DNA of 64,000 nt from Streptomyces flavidovirens DSM 40150 (GTDB lineage: Bacteria > Actinomycetota > Actinomycetes > Streptomycetales > Streptomycetaceae): positions 1-64,000 of the forward strand of contig NZ_AUBE01000004.1 in the NCBI RefSeq assembly GCF_000429085.1. Direction: 5' to 3'. A program made the translations under genes and the position numbers. Positions 56,096-64,000 of the stretch are shown here, in pieces (position 1 is the stretch's first letter; the number at the start of each line of letters is the position of its first letter). The notes under the pieces were generated by a model that saw nothing but the letters and a program-made list of their open reading frames with translations, ran no database searches and was not told the origin of the DNA.

Positions 56096-58378
56096 ATGAC
56101 GGAGTTCCCGGTGGTTCCCATGGTTCGCATGTTCGACACCGTCCTGGTCGCCAACCGCGGCGAGATCGCGGTCCGCGTCATCCGCACGCTGCGGGAGCTG
56201 GGCGTGCGCTCGGTGGCCGTGTTCAGCGACGCGGACGCGGACGCCCGTCATGTACGGGAGGCGGACACGGCGGTCCGGATCGGCCCGGCAGCGGCGTCGG
56301 AGAGTTACCTCCGCACGGACCGCCTGCTGGAGGCCGCCGCCCGGACGGGTGCGCAGGCCGTCCACCCGGGTTACGGCTTCCTCGCCGAGAACGCCGCGTT
56401 CGCGCAGGCGTGCGCGGACGCGGGCCTCGCCTTCATCGGCCCTCCCTCCTCCGCCATAGCTCTTATGGGCGACAAGATCCGGGCGAAGGAGACGGTACGG
56501 GCGGCGGGCGTGCCGGTCGTTCCCGGCTCGTCCGGCAGCGGCCTGAGCGACGACGAACTGGCGGCGGCGGCACGGGAGATCGGCATGCCGGTCCTCCTGA
56601 AGCCCTCGGCGGGCGGCGGCGGCAAGGGCATGCGGCTGACACGGGTCGAGTCGGCGCTGGCCGACGAGATCGCGGCGGCGCGGCGTGAGGCGCGGGCGTC
56701 GTTCGGCGACGACACGCTGCTGGTGGAGCGGTGGATCGACCGCCCCCGGCACATCGAGATCCAGGTTCTGGCGGACGCCCACGGAAACGTGGTGCACCTC
56801 GGTGAGCGCGAATGCTCCCTCCAGCGCCGGCACCAGAAGATCATCGAGGAGGCGCCGTCGGTCCTCCTGGACGAGGCGACGCGCGCGGCGATGGGCGAGG
56901 CGGCGGTGCAGGCGGCACGCTCCTGCGGCTACCGGGGTGCGGGCACGGTGGAGTTCATCGTTCCGGGCAACGACCCGTCGGCGTACTACTTCATGGAGAT
57001 GAACACCCGCCTCCAGGTGGAGCACCCGGTGACGGAGCTGATCACCGGCCTGGACCTGGTGGAGTGGCAGGTGAGGATCGCGGCCGGTGAGGAACTGCCC
57101 TTCACGCAGAAGGACATCACGCTCACGGGCCACGCGGTGGAGGCCCGTATCTGCGCGGAGACCGTGTCCGTCAAGGCGGGCTCCCGCGGGTTCTTCCCCT
57201 CGGGCGGCACGATCCTCGCCCTGAACGAGCCGCAGGGCGACGGCGTACGGACCGACTCGGGCCTCACGGAGGGCACGGAGGTGGGCAGCCTCTACGACCC
57301 CATGCTGTCCAAGGTCATCGCGTACGCCCCGGACCGGGCCACCGCCCTGCGCCGGCTGCGAGCGGCCCTCGCGGACACCGTCACCCTGGGCGTCCCGACG
57401 AACGCGGGCTTCCTGCGCCGCCTGCTGGCCCACCCGGACGTGGTCTCGGGCGCGCTCGACACGGGCCTGGTCGAACGCGAAGCGGACAGCCTGGTCCCGG
57501 ACGGCGTGCCGCCGGAGGTATACGCGGCGGCGGCGCTGCTGCGGGCCGGGGAGACGGACGTCGCCGGCGAACCCCCGGCGTGGACGGACCCCTTCTCCGC
57601 CCGCACGGGCTGGCGCCTGGGCGGCGCCCCCGCCTGGACGGTGCACCACGCCCGCGTACCGGGCCACGAACCGGTGGCGATCCGCCTGCGCACCACGGCG
57701 ACCGGCGTGGAACTCCAGCTCCCGGACCCGCATCCGACAGCCCCGGACCTGGCAACCGCCATCCCGCTGGAACCGGTGGCACCGAACGGCGCGCAGCTTT
57801 CGCCCGAAGGACCCGACGGCGCCGCCCCCGCGCCCCTCGCCGACGCGACCGACGCGGGCACGGGCGCAGCCCGCTCCGGGAGCGGCGGCGCGCAGCTGCC
57901 GCCTCGGGGGCCGGGGGGCTTGCCCCCGGTTTCGGAAAGGGGCGGGGCGGGGGAAGAAAAACTGCCCACCCGCGCGCGCCTGGTCACCACGGACGCCGAC
58001 ACCGTGACCATCGAACTGGCCGGCGTCACCCACACCTTCAGCCACGCGACCAGCGCCGAGGGCACCTGGCTGGGCCGGGACGGGGACGCCTGGCACGTCC
58101 AGGACCACGACCCCGTCGAGGCGAGCCTGACCGGCGGCGCCCGCTCCGGAGTCGACACCCTCGCCGCGCCCATGCCCGGCACCGTCACCGTGGTCAAGGT
58201 GGCCGTCGGAGACCACGTCGCCGCCGGGCAGAGCCTCCTCGTCGTCGAGGCCATGAAGATGGAACACGTCATCTCCGCCCCGCACGCCGGCACCGTCACC
58301 GAGCTCGACGTGACGCCGGGCTCCACCGTCGCCATGGACCAGGTCCTGGCCGTGGTCACCCCGCAGGAGGAGTCATGA
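56096..58378 (+). CDS. accA: Acyl-CoA carboxylase alpha subunit: biotin carboxylase + biotin carrier
   Basis: A 760-residue fusion. The biotin carboxylase domain (about residues 12-455) has '[24 protein letters not shown]', ATP-grasp '[13 protein letters not shown]' and '[16 protein letters not shown]'. A middle BT-like domain follows. The C-terminal biotinyl domain has '[10 protein letters not shown]' with the biotinylated Lys about 40 residues from the end. Residues about 562-625 are a Gly/Pro/Ala-rich insertion that includes a captured hairpin element. It pairs with the beta subunit encoded 8 bp upstream. The stop overlaps the next start (ATGA). Start could also be an internal ATG at residue 9 or 12. 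Confidence 0.93.
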   Translation: MTEFPVVPMVRMFDTVLVANRGEIAVRVIRTLRELGVRSVAVFSDADADARHVREADTAVRIGPAAASESYLRTDRLLEAAARTGAQAVHPGYGFLAENAAFAQACADAGLAFIGPPSSAIALMGDKIRAKETVRAAGVPVVPGSSGSGLSDDELAAAAREIGMPVLLKPSAGGGGKGMRLTRVESALADEIAAARREARASFGDDTLLVERWIDRPRHIEIQVLADAHGNVVHLGERECSLQRRHQKIIEEAPSVLLDEATRAAMGEAAVQAARSCGYRGAGTVEFIVPGNDPSAYYFMEMNTRLQVEHPVTELITGLDLVEWQVRIAAGEELPFTQKDITLTGHAVEARICAETVSVKAGSRGFFPSGGTILALNEPQGDGVRTDSGLTEGTEVGSLYDPMLSKVIAYAPDRATALRRLRAALADTVTLGVPTNAGFLRRLLAHPDVVSGALDTGLVEREADSLVPDGVPPEVYAAAALLRAGETDVAGEPPAWTDPFSARTGWRLGGAPAWTVHHARVPGHEPVAIRLRTTATGVELQLPDPHPTAPDLATAIPLEPVAPNGAQLSPEGPDGAAPAPLADATDAGTGAARSGSGGAQLPPRGPGGLPPVSERGGAGEEKLPTRARLVTTDADTVTIELAGVTHTFSHATSAEGTWLGRDGDAWHVQDHDPVEASLTGGARSGVDTLAAPMPGTVTVVKVAVGDHVAAGQSLLVVEAMKMEHVISAPHAGTVTELDVTPGSTVAMDQVLAVVTPQEES
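57886..57965 (+). repeat. Captured hairpin-type repeat element inside the carboxylase alpha gene
   Basis: CCGGGGG (57911-57917) pairs with CCCCCGG (57923-57929) around CTTGC-type loop bases, followed by GGTTTCGGAAAGGGGCGGGG. I remember this composite from Streptomyces intergenic regions. It is translated in frame as '[19 protein letters not shown]'. A 12-base GGCGCGCAGCT-like echo occurs just upstream (about 57788 and 57888). Confidence 0.6.
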
Positions 58379-59325
58379 CCGCCGCCGGCCCCGAGGCACT
58401 GCCGATGCGCGTACCGGCGAACAACCTGCCGGCTCACGTACGCATCCATGAAGTCGGCGCCCGCGACGGCCTTCAGAACGAGAAGACCGTCGTACCGACC
58501 GAGGTGAAGGCCGAGTTCATCCACCGTCTGGCCGACGCCGGACTCACCACCGTCGAGGCGACCAGCTTCGTGCACCCCGCATGGGTGCCCCAGCTCGCGG
58601 ATGCCGAGGAGCTGTTCCCTCTCCTGCGCGATGTGAACGCCGAGCTTCCCGTCCTCGTACCGAACTCCCGCGGCCTCGACCGCGCCCTCGCGCTCGGCGC
58701 CCGCCGGATCGCCGTGTTCGGGAGTGCGACCGAGACGTTCGCGAGCCGCAACCTCAACCGGACCGTCGACGAGTCGCTCGCCATGTTCGAGCCGGTCGTC
58801 GCCCGCGCACGGCAGGACAGGCTCCACGTACGCGGCTACCTCTCCATGTGCTTCGGCGACCCCTGGGAAGGGGCCGTCCCGATCCGGCAAGTGGTCAGGG
58901 TCGCCAAGGCGCTCCTCGACCTCGGGTGCGACGAACTGAGCCTCGGCGACACGATCGGCGTTGCCACCCCCGGCCACGCAGTGGCCCTGCTCACCGCCCT
59001 CAACGAGGCCGGAGTCCCCACCTCCGCGATCGGCGTGCACTTCCACGACACGTACGGCCAGGCCCTCGCCAACACCCTCGCCGCACTCCAGCAGGGCGTC
59101 ACCACCGTGGACGCGTCCGCGGGCGGCCTCGGCGGCTGCCCGTATGCGAAGAGCGCCACCGGAAATCTCGCCACCGAAGACCTCGTGTGGATGCTCGACG
59201 GCCTCGGCATCGAAACCGGGGTCGACCTCGGCCGCCTCACCGCCACCAGCGCGTGGATGGCCGAACGGCTGGGCCGCCCCAGCCCCTCCCGCACCGTGCG
59301 TGCCCTGTCCCACAAGGAGTCGTAG
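58375..59325 (+). CDS. hmgL: Hydroxymethylglutaryl-CoA lyase
   Basis: A 316-residue HMGL-like TIM barrel that cleaves 3-hydroxy-3-methylglutaryl-CoA to acetyl-CoA and acetoacetate, the last step of leucine breakdown. Motifs: '[16 protein letters not shown]' (metal Asp), '[20 protein letters not shown]' (metal His pair) and '[26 protein letters not shown]' with the catalytic Cys loop. The ATG overlaps the carboxylase stop (ATGA, 58375-58378), so synthesis is coupled. Confidence 0.95.
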   Translation: MTAAGPEALPMRVPANNLPAHVRIHEVGARDGLQNEKTVVPTEVKAEFIHRLADAGLTTVEATSFVHPAWVPQLADAEELFPLLRDVNAELPVLVPNSRGLDRALALGARRIAVFGSATETFASRNLNRTVDESLAMFEPVVARARQDRLHVRGYLSMCFGDPWEGAVPIRQVVRVAKALLDLGCDELSLGDTIGVATPGHAVALLTALNEAGVPTSAIGVHFHDTYGQALANTLAALQQGVTTVDASAGGLGGCPYAKSATGNLATEDLVWMLDGLGIETGVDLGRLTATSAWMAERLGRPSPSRTVRALSHKES

Positions 59326-59327
59326 CC

Positions 59328-60488
59328 ATGCCCCTCGACCACCGCCTCTCCCCCGAACACGAAGAACTCCGCCGCACGGTCGAGGAGTTCGCCCACGACG
59401 TCGTCGCCCCGAAGATCGACGACCTCTACGAGCGCCACGAGTTCCCGTACGAGATCGTCCGCGAAATGGGCCGCATGGGCCTCTTCGGTCTGCCCTTCCC
59501 CGAGGAGTACGGCGGCATGGGCGGCGACTATCTCGCCCTCGGCATCGCCCTCGAAGAGCTCGCCCGCGTCGACTCCTCCGTGGCCATCACCCTCGAAGCG
59601 GGCGTCTCGCTCGGCGCGATGCCGATCTTCCGCTTCGGCACGGAGGAGCAGAAGCGCGAGTGGCTGCCCCGACTGTGCTCCGGCGAACTGCTGGGCGCGT
59701 TCGGACTGACCGAGCCGGACTGCGGCTCGGACGCCGGCGGCACGAAGACCACCGCACGCCGCGAGGGCGACGAGTGGGTGATCAACGGCTCCAAGTGCTT
59801 CATCACCAACTCCGGTACGGACATCACCGGCCTCGTCACGGTCACCGCGGTGACCGGCCGCAAGCCAGACGGCAAGCCGGAGATCTCCGCGATCATCGTC
59901 CCGTCCGGCACCCCCGGCTTCACGGTCGCCGCCCCGTACTCCAAGGTCGGCTGGAACGCCTCGGACACCCGCGAGCTGTCCTTCTCCGACGTACGCGTCC
60001 CGCTCGCCAATCTGCTCGGTGAGGAGGGCCGCGGTTACGCCCAGTTCCTGCGCATCCTCGACGAGGGCCGCGTCGCCATCTCGGCGCTCGCGACGGGTCT
60101 CGCGCAGGGCTGCGTCGACGAGTCGGTGGCGTACGCGAAGGAGCGCCACACCTTCGGCCGTCCCATCGGCTCCAACCAGGCGATCCAGTTCAAGATCGCC
60201 GACATGGAGATGCGCGCCCACATGGCCCGCATCGGCTGGCGCGACGCGGCATCACGCCTGGTCCAGGGGGAGCCGTTCAAGAAGGAGGCGGCCCTCGCGA
60301 AGCTGTACTCCTCCACGGTGGCGGTCGACAACGCCCGCGAGGCCACCCAGATCCACGGCGGCTACGGCTTCATGAACGAGTACCCGGTCGCCCGCATGTG
60401 GCGCGACTCGAAGATCCTGGAGATCGGTGAGGGCACGAGCGAGGTCCAGCGCATGCTGATCGCACGGGAGTTGGGCCTCACGGGCTGA
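59328..60488 (+). CDS. acdH: Acyl-CoA dehydrogenase, isovaleryl/branched-chain type
   Basis: A 386-residue ACAD flavoprotein ending the operon. 'LTEPDCGSDAGGTKTTARREG' and 'QIHGGYGFMNEYPVARMWRDSKILEIGEGTSEVQRMLIARELGL' are the family signatures; the Glu in 'EIGEGTSE' is in place of the usual catalytic-base region. Operon partners (methylcrotonyl-type carboxylase, HMG-CoA lyase) point to isovaleryl-CoA or general branched-chain acyl-CoA oxidation. It follows hmgL by 2 bp. I recall AcdH (SCO2779) as the S. coelicolor branched-chain acyl-CoA dehydrogenase at this position. Confidence 0.9.
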   Translation: MPLDHRLSPEHEELRRTVEEFAHDVVAPKIDDLYERHEFPYEIVREMGRMGLFGLPFPEEYGGMGGDYLALGIALEELARVDSSVAITLEAGVSLGAMPIFRFGTEEQKREWLPRLCSGELLGAFGLTEPDCGSDAGGTKTTARREGDEWVINGSKCFITNSGTDITGLVTVTAVTGRKPDGKPEISAIIVPSGTPGFTVAAPYSKVGWNASDTRELSFSDVRVPLANLLGEEGRGYAQFLRILDEGRVAISALATGLAQGCVDESVAYAKERHTFGRPIGSNQAIQFKIADMEMRAHMARIGWRDAASRLVQGEPFKKEAALAKLYSSTVAVDNAREATQIHGGYGFMNEYPVARMWRDSKILEIGEGTSEVQRMLIARELGLTG

Positions 60489-60553
60489 CCGCCACGCGGG
60501 CACGGCGCGGCGGGACGTGGAGGCTTCCGGGGTCCACCCCTGGACAACGAATG

Positions 60554-60568
60554 AGGTTAGGCTAACCT
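60554..60568 (+). promoter_or_regulatory. Iron box before desE
   Basis: AGGTTAG-G-CTAACCT is a perfect inverted repeat with a 1-bp centre, matching the DmdR/DtxR consensus. It lies 54 bp upstream of the desE ATG and should bind iron-loaded DmdR1. Confidence 0.92.
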
Positions 60569-60621
60569 ACCTTCGGACTTGTCCCGTGGTGGACCCCGCA
60601 CGTACGAAAGCAGACACCGTC

Positions 60622-61644
60622 ATGCCTCACGCCCGAGCTTCCCACCTTTCCCGTCGCGGCCTGCTGGCCGTCGGCGGCGCCCTCGGCATCGGCGCCGCGC
60701 TGACCGCCTGCGGCGAGACCGCCGCGAAAAGCGAGGACAAGGCCGCGGGGAAGTCGGGGCCGTGGTCCTTCAAGGACGACCGCGGCAAGACGGTGAAGAG
60801 CCCCGCCACCCCGAAGAACATCGTCGCGTTCACCGGCGTCGCCGCCGCCCTCCACGACTTCGGCATAGAGGTCAAGGGCGTGTTCGGCCCGACCAAGACC
60901 GCCGACGGCAAGGCCGACGTGCAGGCCGGCGACCTCGACGTCAACAAGGTCAAGATCCTCGGCAACGCCTACGACGAGTTCAACGTCGAGTCCTACGTCG
61001 CCCTCAACCCCGACCTGCTGGTCACGGCCATGTGGGAGAAGGACAAGCTGTGGTACGTCCCCGAGGCGTCCACCGCGAAGATCCTCAAGGTCGCCCCGAG
61101 CGTCGCCCTGTGGGCCGCGGAGACCACCATCCCCAAGGCCATCCAGCGCCACGCCGACCTCGCCGCGTCCCTCGGCGCCGACGTGAAGTCCAAGAAGACC
61201 ACCGACGCGAAGGCCCGCTTCGAGAAGGCCGCCGAGCGCCTGCGCCAGGCCGCCAAGGCCAACCCGAAGGTCAAGGTCATGATCGGCTCCGCGAGCCCGG
61301 AACTCTTCTACGTCTCCCTCGCGAAGATGTCCGCGGACACGCTGTACTTCCAGGAGCTGGGCGTGAAGTTCGTCGAGCCGAAGGTGAACGCGGCCGGCTT
61401 CTTCGAGGAGCTGAGCTGGGAGAACATCGACAAGTACCAGGCCGACATCATCATGATGGACAACCGGACCGGGATCCTGCAGCCCAAGGACCTCAAGAAC
61501 AAGCCGACCTGGACCCGCCTGCCCGCCGTCAAGGCCGGCCAGGTCATCCCGCGCACCACGGAGCCGATCTACTCCTACGACAAGTGCGCGCCGATCCTCG
61601 AAGACCTCGCCGAGGCCATCGAGAAGGCCAAGAAGGTCGCCTGA
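60622..61644 (+). CDS. desE: Ferrioxamine-binding lipoprotein
   Basis: A 340-residue siderophore-binding lipoprotein. A Tat-like signal ('SRRGLLAVGG') leads to the lipobox 'LTAC' with lipidated C30. The class III binding fold is seen in 'TPKNIVAFTGVAAALHDFGIEVKGVFGP', 'ALNPDLLVTAMWEKDKLWYV' and 'NIDKYQADIIMMDNRTG'. Its place between acdH and the siderophore-interacting gene, with desA next and an iron box upstream, fits DesE, the ferrioxamine receptor. No permease lies here. The ATG at 60622 begins the only plausible signal peptide. Confidence 0.93.
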   Translation: MPHARASHLSRRGLLAVGGALGIGAALTACGETAAKSEDKAAGKSGPWSFKDDRGKTVKSPATPKNIVAFTGVAAALHDFGIEVKGVFGPTKTADGKADVQAGDLDVNKVKILGNAYDEFNVESYVALNPDLLVTAMWEKDKLWYVPEASTAKILKVAPSVALWAAETTIPKAIQRHADLAASLGADVKSKKTTDAKARFEKAAERLRQAAKANPKVKVMIGSASPELFYVSLAKMSADTLYFQELGVKFVEPKVNAAGFFEELSWENIDKYQADIIMMDNRTGILQPKDLKNKPTWTRLPAVKAGQVIPRTTEPIYSYDKCAPILEDLAEAIEKAKKVA

Positions 61645-61646
61645 CC

Positions 61647-62546
61647 ATGACCGAGGCCGAGACTGAGACTGCGGCCGAGGCTGAGACCGCCGGAGAAGCC
61701 GCCACCGTCCCGTTCCGCTTCTTCGGCCTGACGGTCGTGCGGACGCGACGGCTCAGCACCTCCATGCTCCGGGTGACGTTCGGCGGCGAGGACCTGCGGG
61801 CCTTCGCCTCCGGGGGCCGCGACCAGAGCCTCTCCCTCTTCCTGCCGCATCCCGGCCAGCCGGAGCCGGCGCTTCCGCCGGAGACGGCACCGGACTGGTT
61901 CGCGACGTACCGCGCGCTGCCCGACGACGTACGCGCGGTCATGCGCTCGTACACCCTGCGCGAGCAGCGCCGCGCCGCCGACGGGGCCGGGGCCGACGAG
62001 ATCGACATCGACTTCGCGCTCCACGACGACGGCGGGCCCGCCTGCCGCTGGGCGGCGCGGGCGAGCGCCGGTGACCGTGTCGTAATCCTCGGCCCGGCGG
62101 TCGAGGACAACACCGCCGTACGCTTCCGCCCGCCCGAGGACACCGGCTGGGTCCTGATGTGGGCGGACGAGACGGCGCTGCCGGCCGCCGCGGCCGCCCT
62201 GGAGTGGCTGCCGGCCGGGACGAGGGCCAAGGTCTGGATCGAGGTCCAGCACGCCGACGACCGTCTGGAGCTGACCACGGCGGCCGACGCGGACATCACC
62301 TGGCTGGTACGGGACGAGAACGCGCCCTGCGCGCTGGACGCGGTACGCGCCGTCCCCGACGCGGAGTTGCCCGAAGGCACGCCGTACGCCTGGATCGCGG
62401 GTGAGTCGTCGTCCGTACGGGCTCTGCGCCGCCACCTCGTCCAGGAGCGGAAGTTCGACCGCAAGCGCGTGACGTTCGTGGGCTACTGGCGCCGCGGGCT
62501 GAGCGAGGAGCAGCTCCGGGAGCGCGTGGAAGAGGAAGACGCGTAG
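61647..62546 (+). CDS. desF: Siderophore-interacting protein, FAD ferric-siderophore reductase
   Basis: A 299-residue flavoprotein of the SIP family. 'MRSYTLREQRRA' is the FAD-binding R-x-Y-(S/T) motif, 'CRWAARASAGDRVVILGPA' binds the FAD phosphate, and 'DITWLVRDENAP' to 'YAWIAGESSSVRALRRHLVQER' is the C-terminal NAD(P)H-type domain. It should reduce Fe(III)-ferrioxamine to release Fe(II). It starts 2 bp after desE. The N-terminal 20 residues are a Glu/Ala/Thr repeat of 'AETETAAEAE' type, dispensable-looking. Confidence 0.93.
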   Translation: MTEAETETAAEAETAGEAATVPFRFFGLTVVRTRRLSTSMLRVTFGGEDLRAFASGGRDQSLSLFLPHPGQPEPALPPETAPDWFATYRALPDDVRAVMRSYTLREQRRAADGAGADEIDIDFALHDDGGPACRWAARASAGDRVVILGPAVEDNTAVRFRPPEDTGWVLMWADETALPAAAAALEWLPAGTRAKVWIEVQHADDRLELTTAADADITWLVRDENAPCALDAVRAVPDAELPEGTPYAWIAGESSSVRALRRHLVQERKFDRKRVTFVGYWRRGLSEEQLRERVEEEDA

Positions 62547-62610
62547 GCCTTCGCCTGCGGTTTTCATCACAACAACTGAGCCTCCTGGGGGGCGAGGGGT
62601 CGTTGCGAGA

Positions 62611-62639
62611 GTAAGTAAGGTTAGGCTAACCTTACTTAC
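62611..62639 (+). promoter_or_regulatory. Extended iron box before desA
   Basis: A perfect 29-bp inverted repeat: a 14-bp arm GTAAGTAAGGTTAG, a 1-bp centre and its complement. The core equals the desE iron box; the extra seven bases per arm may bind additional DmdR dimers. It lies 70 bp before the desA ATG, over the likely promoter (TTGCGA at 62603, TAACCT at 62627). Confidence 0.93.
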
Positions 62640-62708
62640 ACACCGCGCCCTCGCCCCCCTCTCCTGTCCTGAGGGCACGTTGAATTCCCGTACCCGGGAG
62701 GACAGTTC

Positions 62709-64000
62709 ATGCGCTCACACCTGCTCAATGACACGACCGCCGAGCGGTATCGCCGGACCGCCACCGCAGCGGTCGAGCGGGTGGCGGACAAACTCGCCGC
62801 GACCGACCGGCCGTTCACCGGCATCACGCCGGAACAGCTCGCCCCCACCTTCGACGCGATAGACCTCGACCGGCCGCTCGGTGACACCACCGCCGCCCTC
62901 GACGAGCTCGAATCCGTCTACCTCCGCGACGCCGTCTACTTCCACCACCCGCGCTACCTCGCGCACCTCAACTGCCCGGTCGTCATCCCCGCCGTCGCCG
63001 CCGAGGCCGTGCTCTCCGCCGTCAACTCCTCCCTCGACACCTGGGACCAGAGCGCGGGCGCCACCCTCATCGAGCGGCGCCTGATCGACTGGACGGCGAG
63101 CCGCATCGGCTTCGGTACGAACGCCGGTACGAGCCTCGGCACGAACGCCGAAACGAACGCCGACGGCGTCTTCACCAGCGGCGGCTCCCAGTCCAACCTC
63201 CAGGCCCTCCTCCTCGCCCGCGAGGAAGCCAAGGCGACCGACTCCGCCAAGCTGCGTATCTTCGCCTCCGAATGCGGCCACTTCAGCGTCCAGAAGTCCG
63301 CGAAACTCCTCGGCCTGACCCCCGAAGCCGTCATCGCGATCCCCTGCGACAACGACAAGCGCATGCAGACCCTGGCCCTCGCCCGCGAGCTGGCCCGCTG
63401 CACGAGCGAGGGCCTGGTCCCGATGGCCGTCGTCGCCACCGCCGGCACGACCGACTTCGGCTCGATCGACCCGCTTCCGGAGATAGCCGAGCTGTGCGAG
63501 CTGTACGGCGCCTGGATGCACGTCGACGCCGCGTACGGATGCGGCCTGCTGGCCTCCCGCACCCGCCGCCACCTCCTGGACGGCATCGAGCGCGCCGACT
63601 CGGTCACCGTGGACTACCACAAGTCCTTCTTCCAGCCCGTGAGCTCCAGCGCGCTGCTGGTCCGTGACGGCGCCACCCTGCGCCACGCGACGTACCACGC
63701 CGACTACCTCAACCCGCGCCGGATGGCCGAGGAGCGCATCCCCAACCAGGTCGACAAATCCCTCCAGACCACCCGCCGCTTCGACGCACTCAAGCTGTGG
63801 ATGACCCTGCGCACCATGGGCGCCGACGGCGTCGGTGAGCTCTTCGACGAGGTGTGCGACCTGGCCGGCGACGGCTGGCAGTTGCTCGCCGGCGACCCGC
63901 GCTACGACGTCGTCGTCCGGCCCACGCTCTCCACCCTCGTCTTCCGCTACATCCCGGCCGACGTCACCAGCCCCGCCATGATCGACCGCGCCAACCTGTA
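62709..64000 (+). CDS. desA: Lysine decarboxylase of desferrioxamine biosynthesis (partial)
   Basis: The 5' 430 codons of a PLP group II decarboxylase; it runs off the right edge without a stop, about 50 residues short of normal length. DesA makes cadaverine from L-lysine, the first step to desferrioxamine. Visible: 'PRYLAHLNCPVVIPAVAAEAVLSAVNSSLDTWDQS', the PLP-phosphate region 'FTSGGSQSNLQALLLAREEA', the PLP Asp/Ala 'WMHVDAAYGCGLL', and the PLP Lys in 'VDYHKSFFQPVSSSALLVRD'. Between 'ASRIGFG' and 'DGVFTSGG' it has a Gly-Thr-Asn-Ala repeat insertion of about 16 residues. The extended iron box upstream predicts iron repression. Confidence 0.93.
   Translation, partial: MRSHLLNDTTAERYRRTATAAVERVADKLAATDRPFTGITPEQLAPTFDAIDLDRPLGDTTAALDELESVYLRDAVYFHHPRYLAHLNCPVVIPAVAAEAVLSAVNSSLDTWDQSAGATLIERRLIDWTASRIGFGTNAGTSLGTNAETNADGVFTSGGSQSNLQALLLAREEAKATDSAKLRIFASECGHFSVQKSAKLLGLTPEAVIAIPCDNDKRMQTLALARELARCTSEGLVPMAVVATAGTTDFGSIDPLPEIAELCELYGAWMHVDAAYGCGLLASRTRRHLLDGIERADSVTVDYHKSFFQPVSSSALLVRDGATLRHATYHADYLNPRRMAEERIPNQVDKSLQTTRRFDALKLWMTLRTMGADGVGELFDEVCDLAGDGWQLLAGDPRYDVVVRPTLSTLVFRYIPADVTSPAMIDRANL
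63114..63161 (+). repeat. Four 12-bp in-frame tandem repeats in desA
   Basis: Units GGTACGAACGCC (63114-63125), a variant at 63126-63137, then 63138-63149 and 63150-63161. They encode Gly-Thr-Asn-Ala, Gly-Thr-Ser-Leu, Gly-Thr-Asn-Ala and Glu-Thr-Asn-Ala in the loop just before the PLP-binding segment. Confidence 0.88.

Overview
The window is high-GC chromosomal DNA with strongly GC-biased third codon positions, many GTG starts and many 4-bp ATGA/GTGA gene overlaps. Together with the gene content (desferrioxamine locus, Tat lipoproteins, secreted proteases, inositol catabolism) this indicates a Streptomyces or close relative. The order of citrate synthase, the copper ATPase, agmatinase and the acc-hmgL-acdH-desEF-desA run resembles what I remember of the S. 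coelicolor SCO27xx region. That is memory, not a search. No tRNA, rRNA, CRISPR array, prophage or intact insertion sequence was seen.

Layout. 1-8.7 kb: a truncated gene end, then a leftward ABC system whose ATPase is fused through a membrane segment to an exported alpha/beta hydrolase, its permease and a DUF1772 protein; then an acetyltransferase, a broken threonine-synthase-like gene and three secreted-protein genes. 8.7-17.3 kb: a DUF4291 gene, a GNAT gene and the myo-inositol catabolic operon iolC, Cgl0159-like aldolase, iolB, iolD and mmsA, with an iolE-like gene read divergently. 17.5-19 kb: a small HTH protein, a 72-residue RiPP-precursor-like gene without modification enzymes, and a DUF3291 gene. 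19.4-22.2 kb: a copper-efflux unit (CsoR-type operator, copZ, attenuator-like hairpin, copA). 22.6-26.3 kb: citrate synthase and a RecD2-type helicase. 26.6-32.8 kb: a second sugar or cyclitol catabolic cluster (TIM-barrel isomerase, DUF993, Gfo/Idh/MocA dehydrogenase) controlled by a divergent LacI regulator, then an unsecreted metal-chelate-binding-like protein divergent from another TIM-barrel gene. 33-42.6 kb: secreted GH3 hydrolase, lipoprotein, S28 tripeptidyl peptidase, small secreted protein, a double-NBD ABC exporter and a secreted serine hydrolase. 42.7-49.1 kb: TPP enzyme, agmatinase-type ureohydrolase, Na+/solute symporter and a PucR regulator. 49.3-60.5 kb: acyl-CoA metabolism (acyl-CoA dehydrogenase, TesB, phosphatase, TetR, DUF418) and the TetR-controlled leucine-type operon accD, accA, hmgL, acdH. 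60.5-64 kb: iron uptake desE, desF and desA, each transcription unit headed by an iron box; desA runs off the right edge.

The most unusual theme is not one gene. At least seven coding sequences carry in-frame low-complexity or repeat insertions: 12-bp units in the permease N-terminus and in DesA, 15-bp units in IolC and the DUF418 protein, a Thr/Pro/Ala tract in PucR, and two insertions that look like intergenic hairpin elements captured inside genes (the ABC ATPase and the acyl-CoA carboxylase alpha chain). The strongest single-gene leads are the hydrolase-membrane-ATPase fusion and the orphan RiPP-like precursor.
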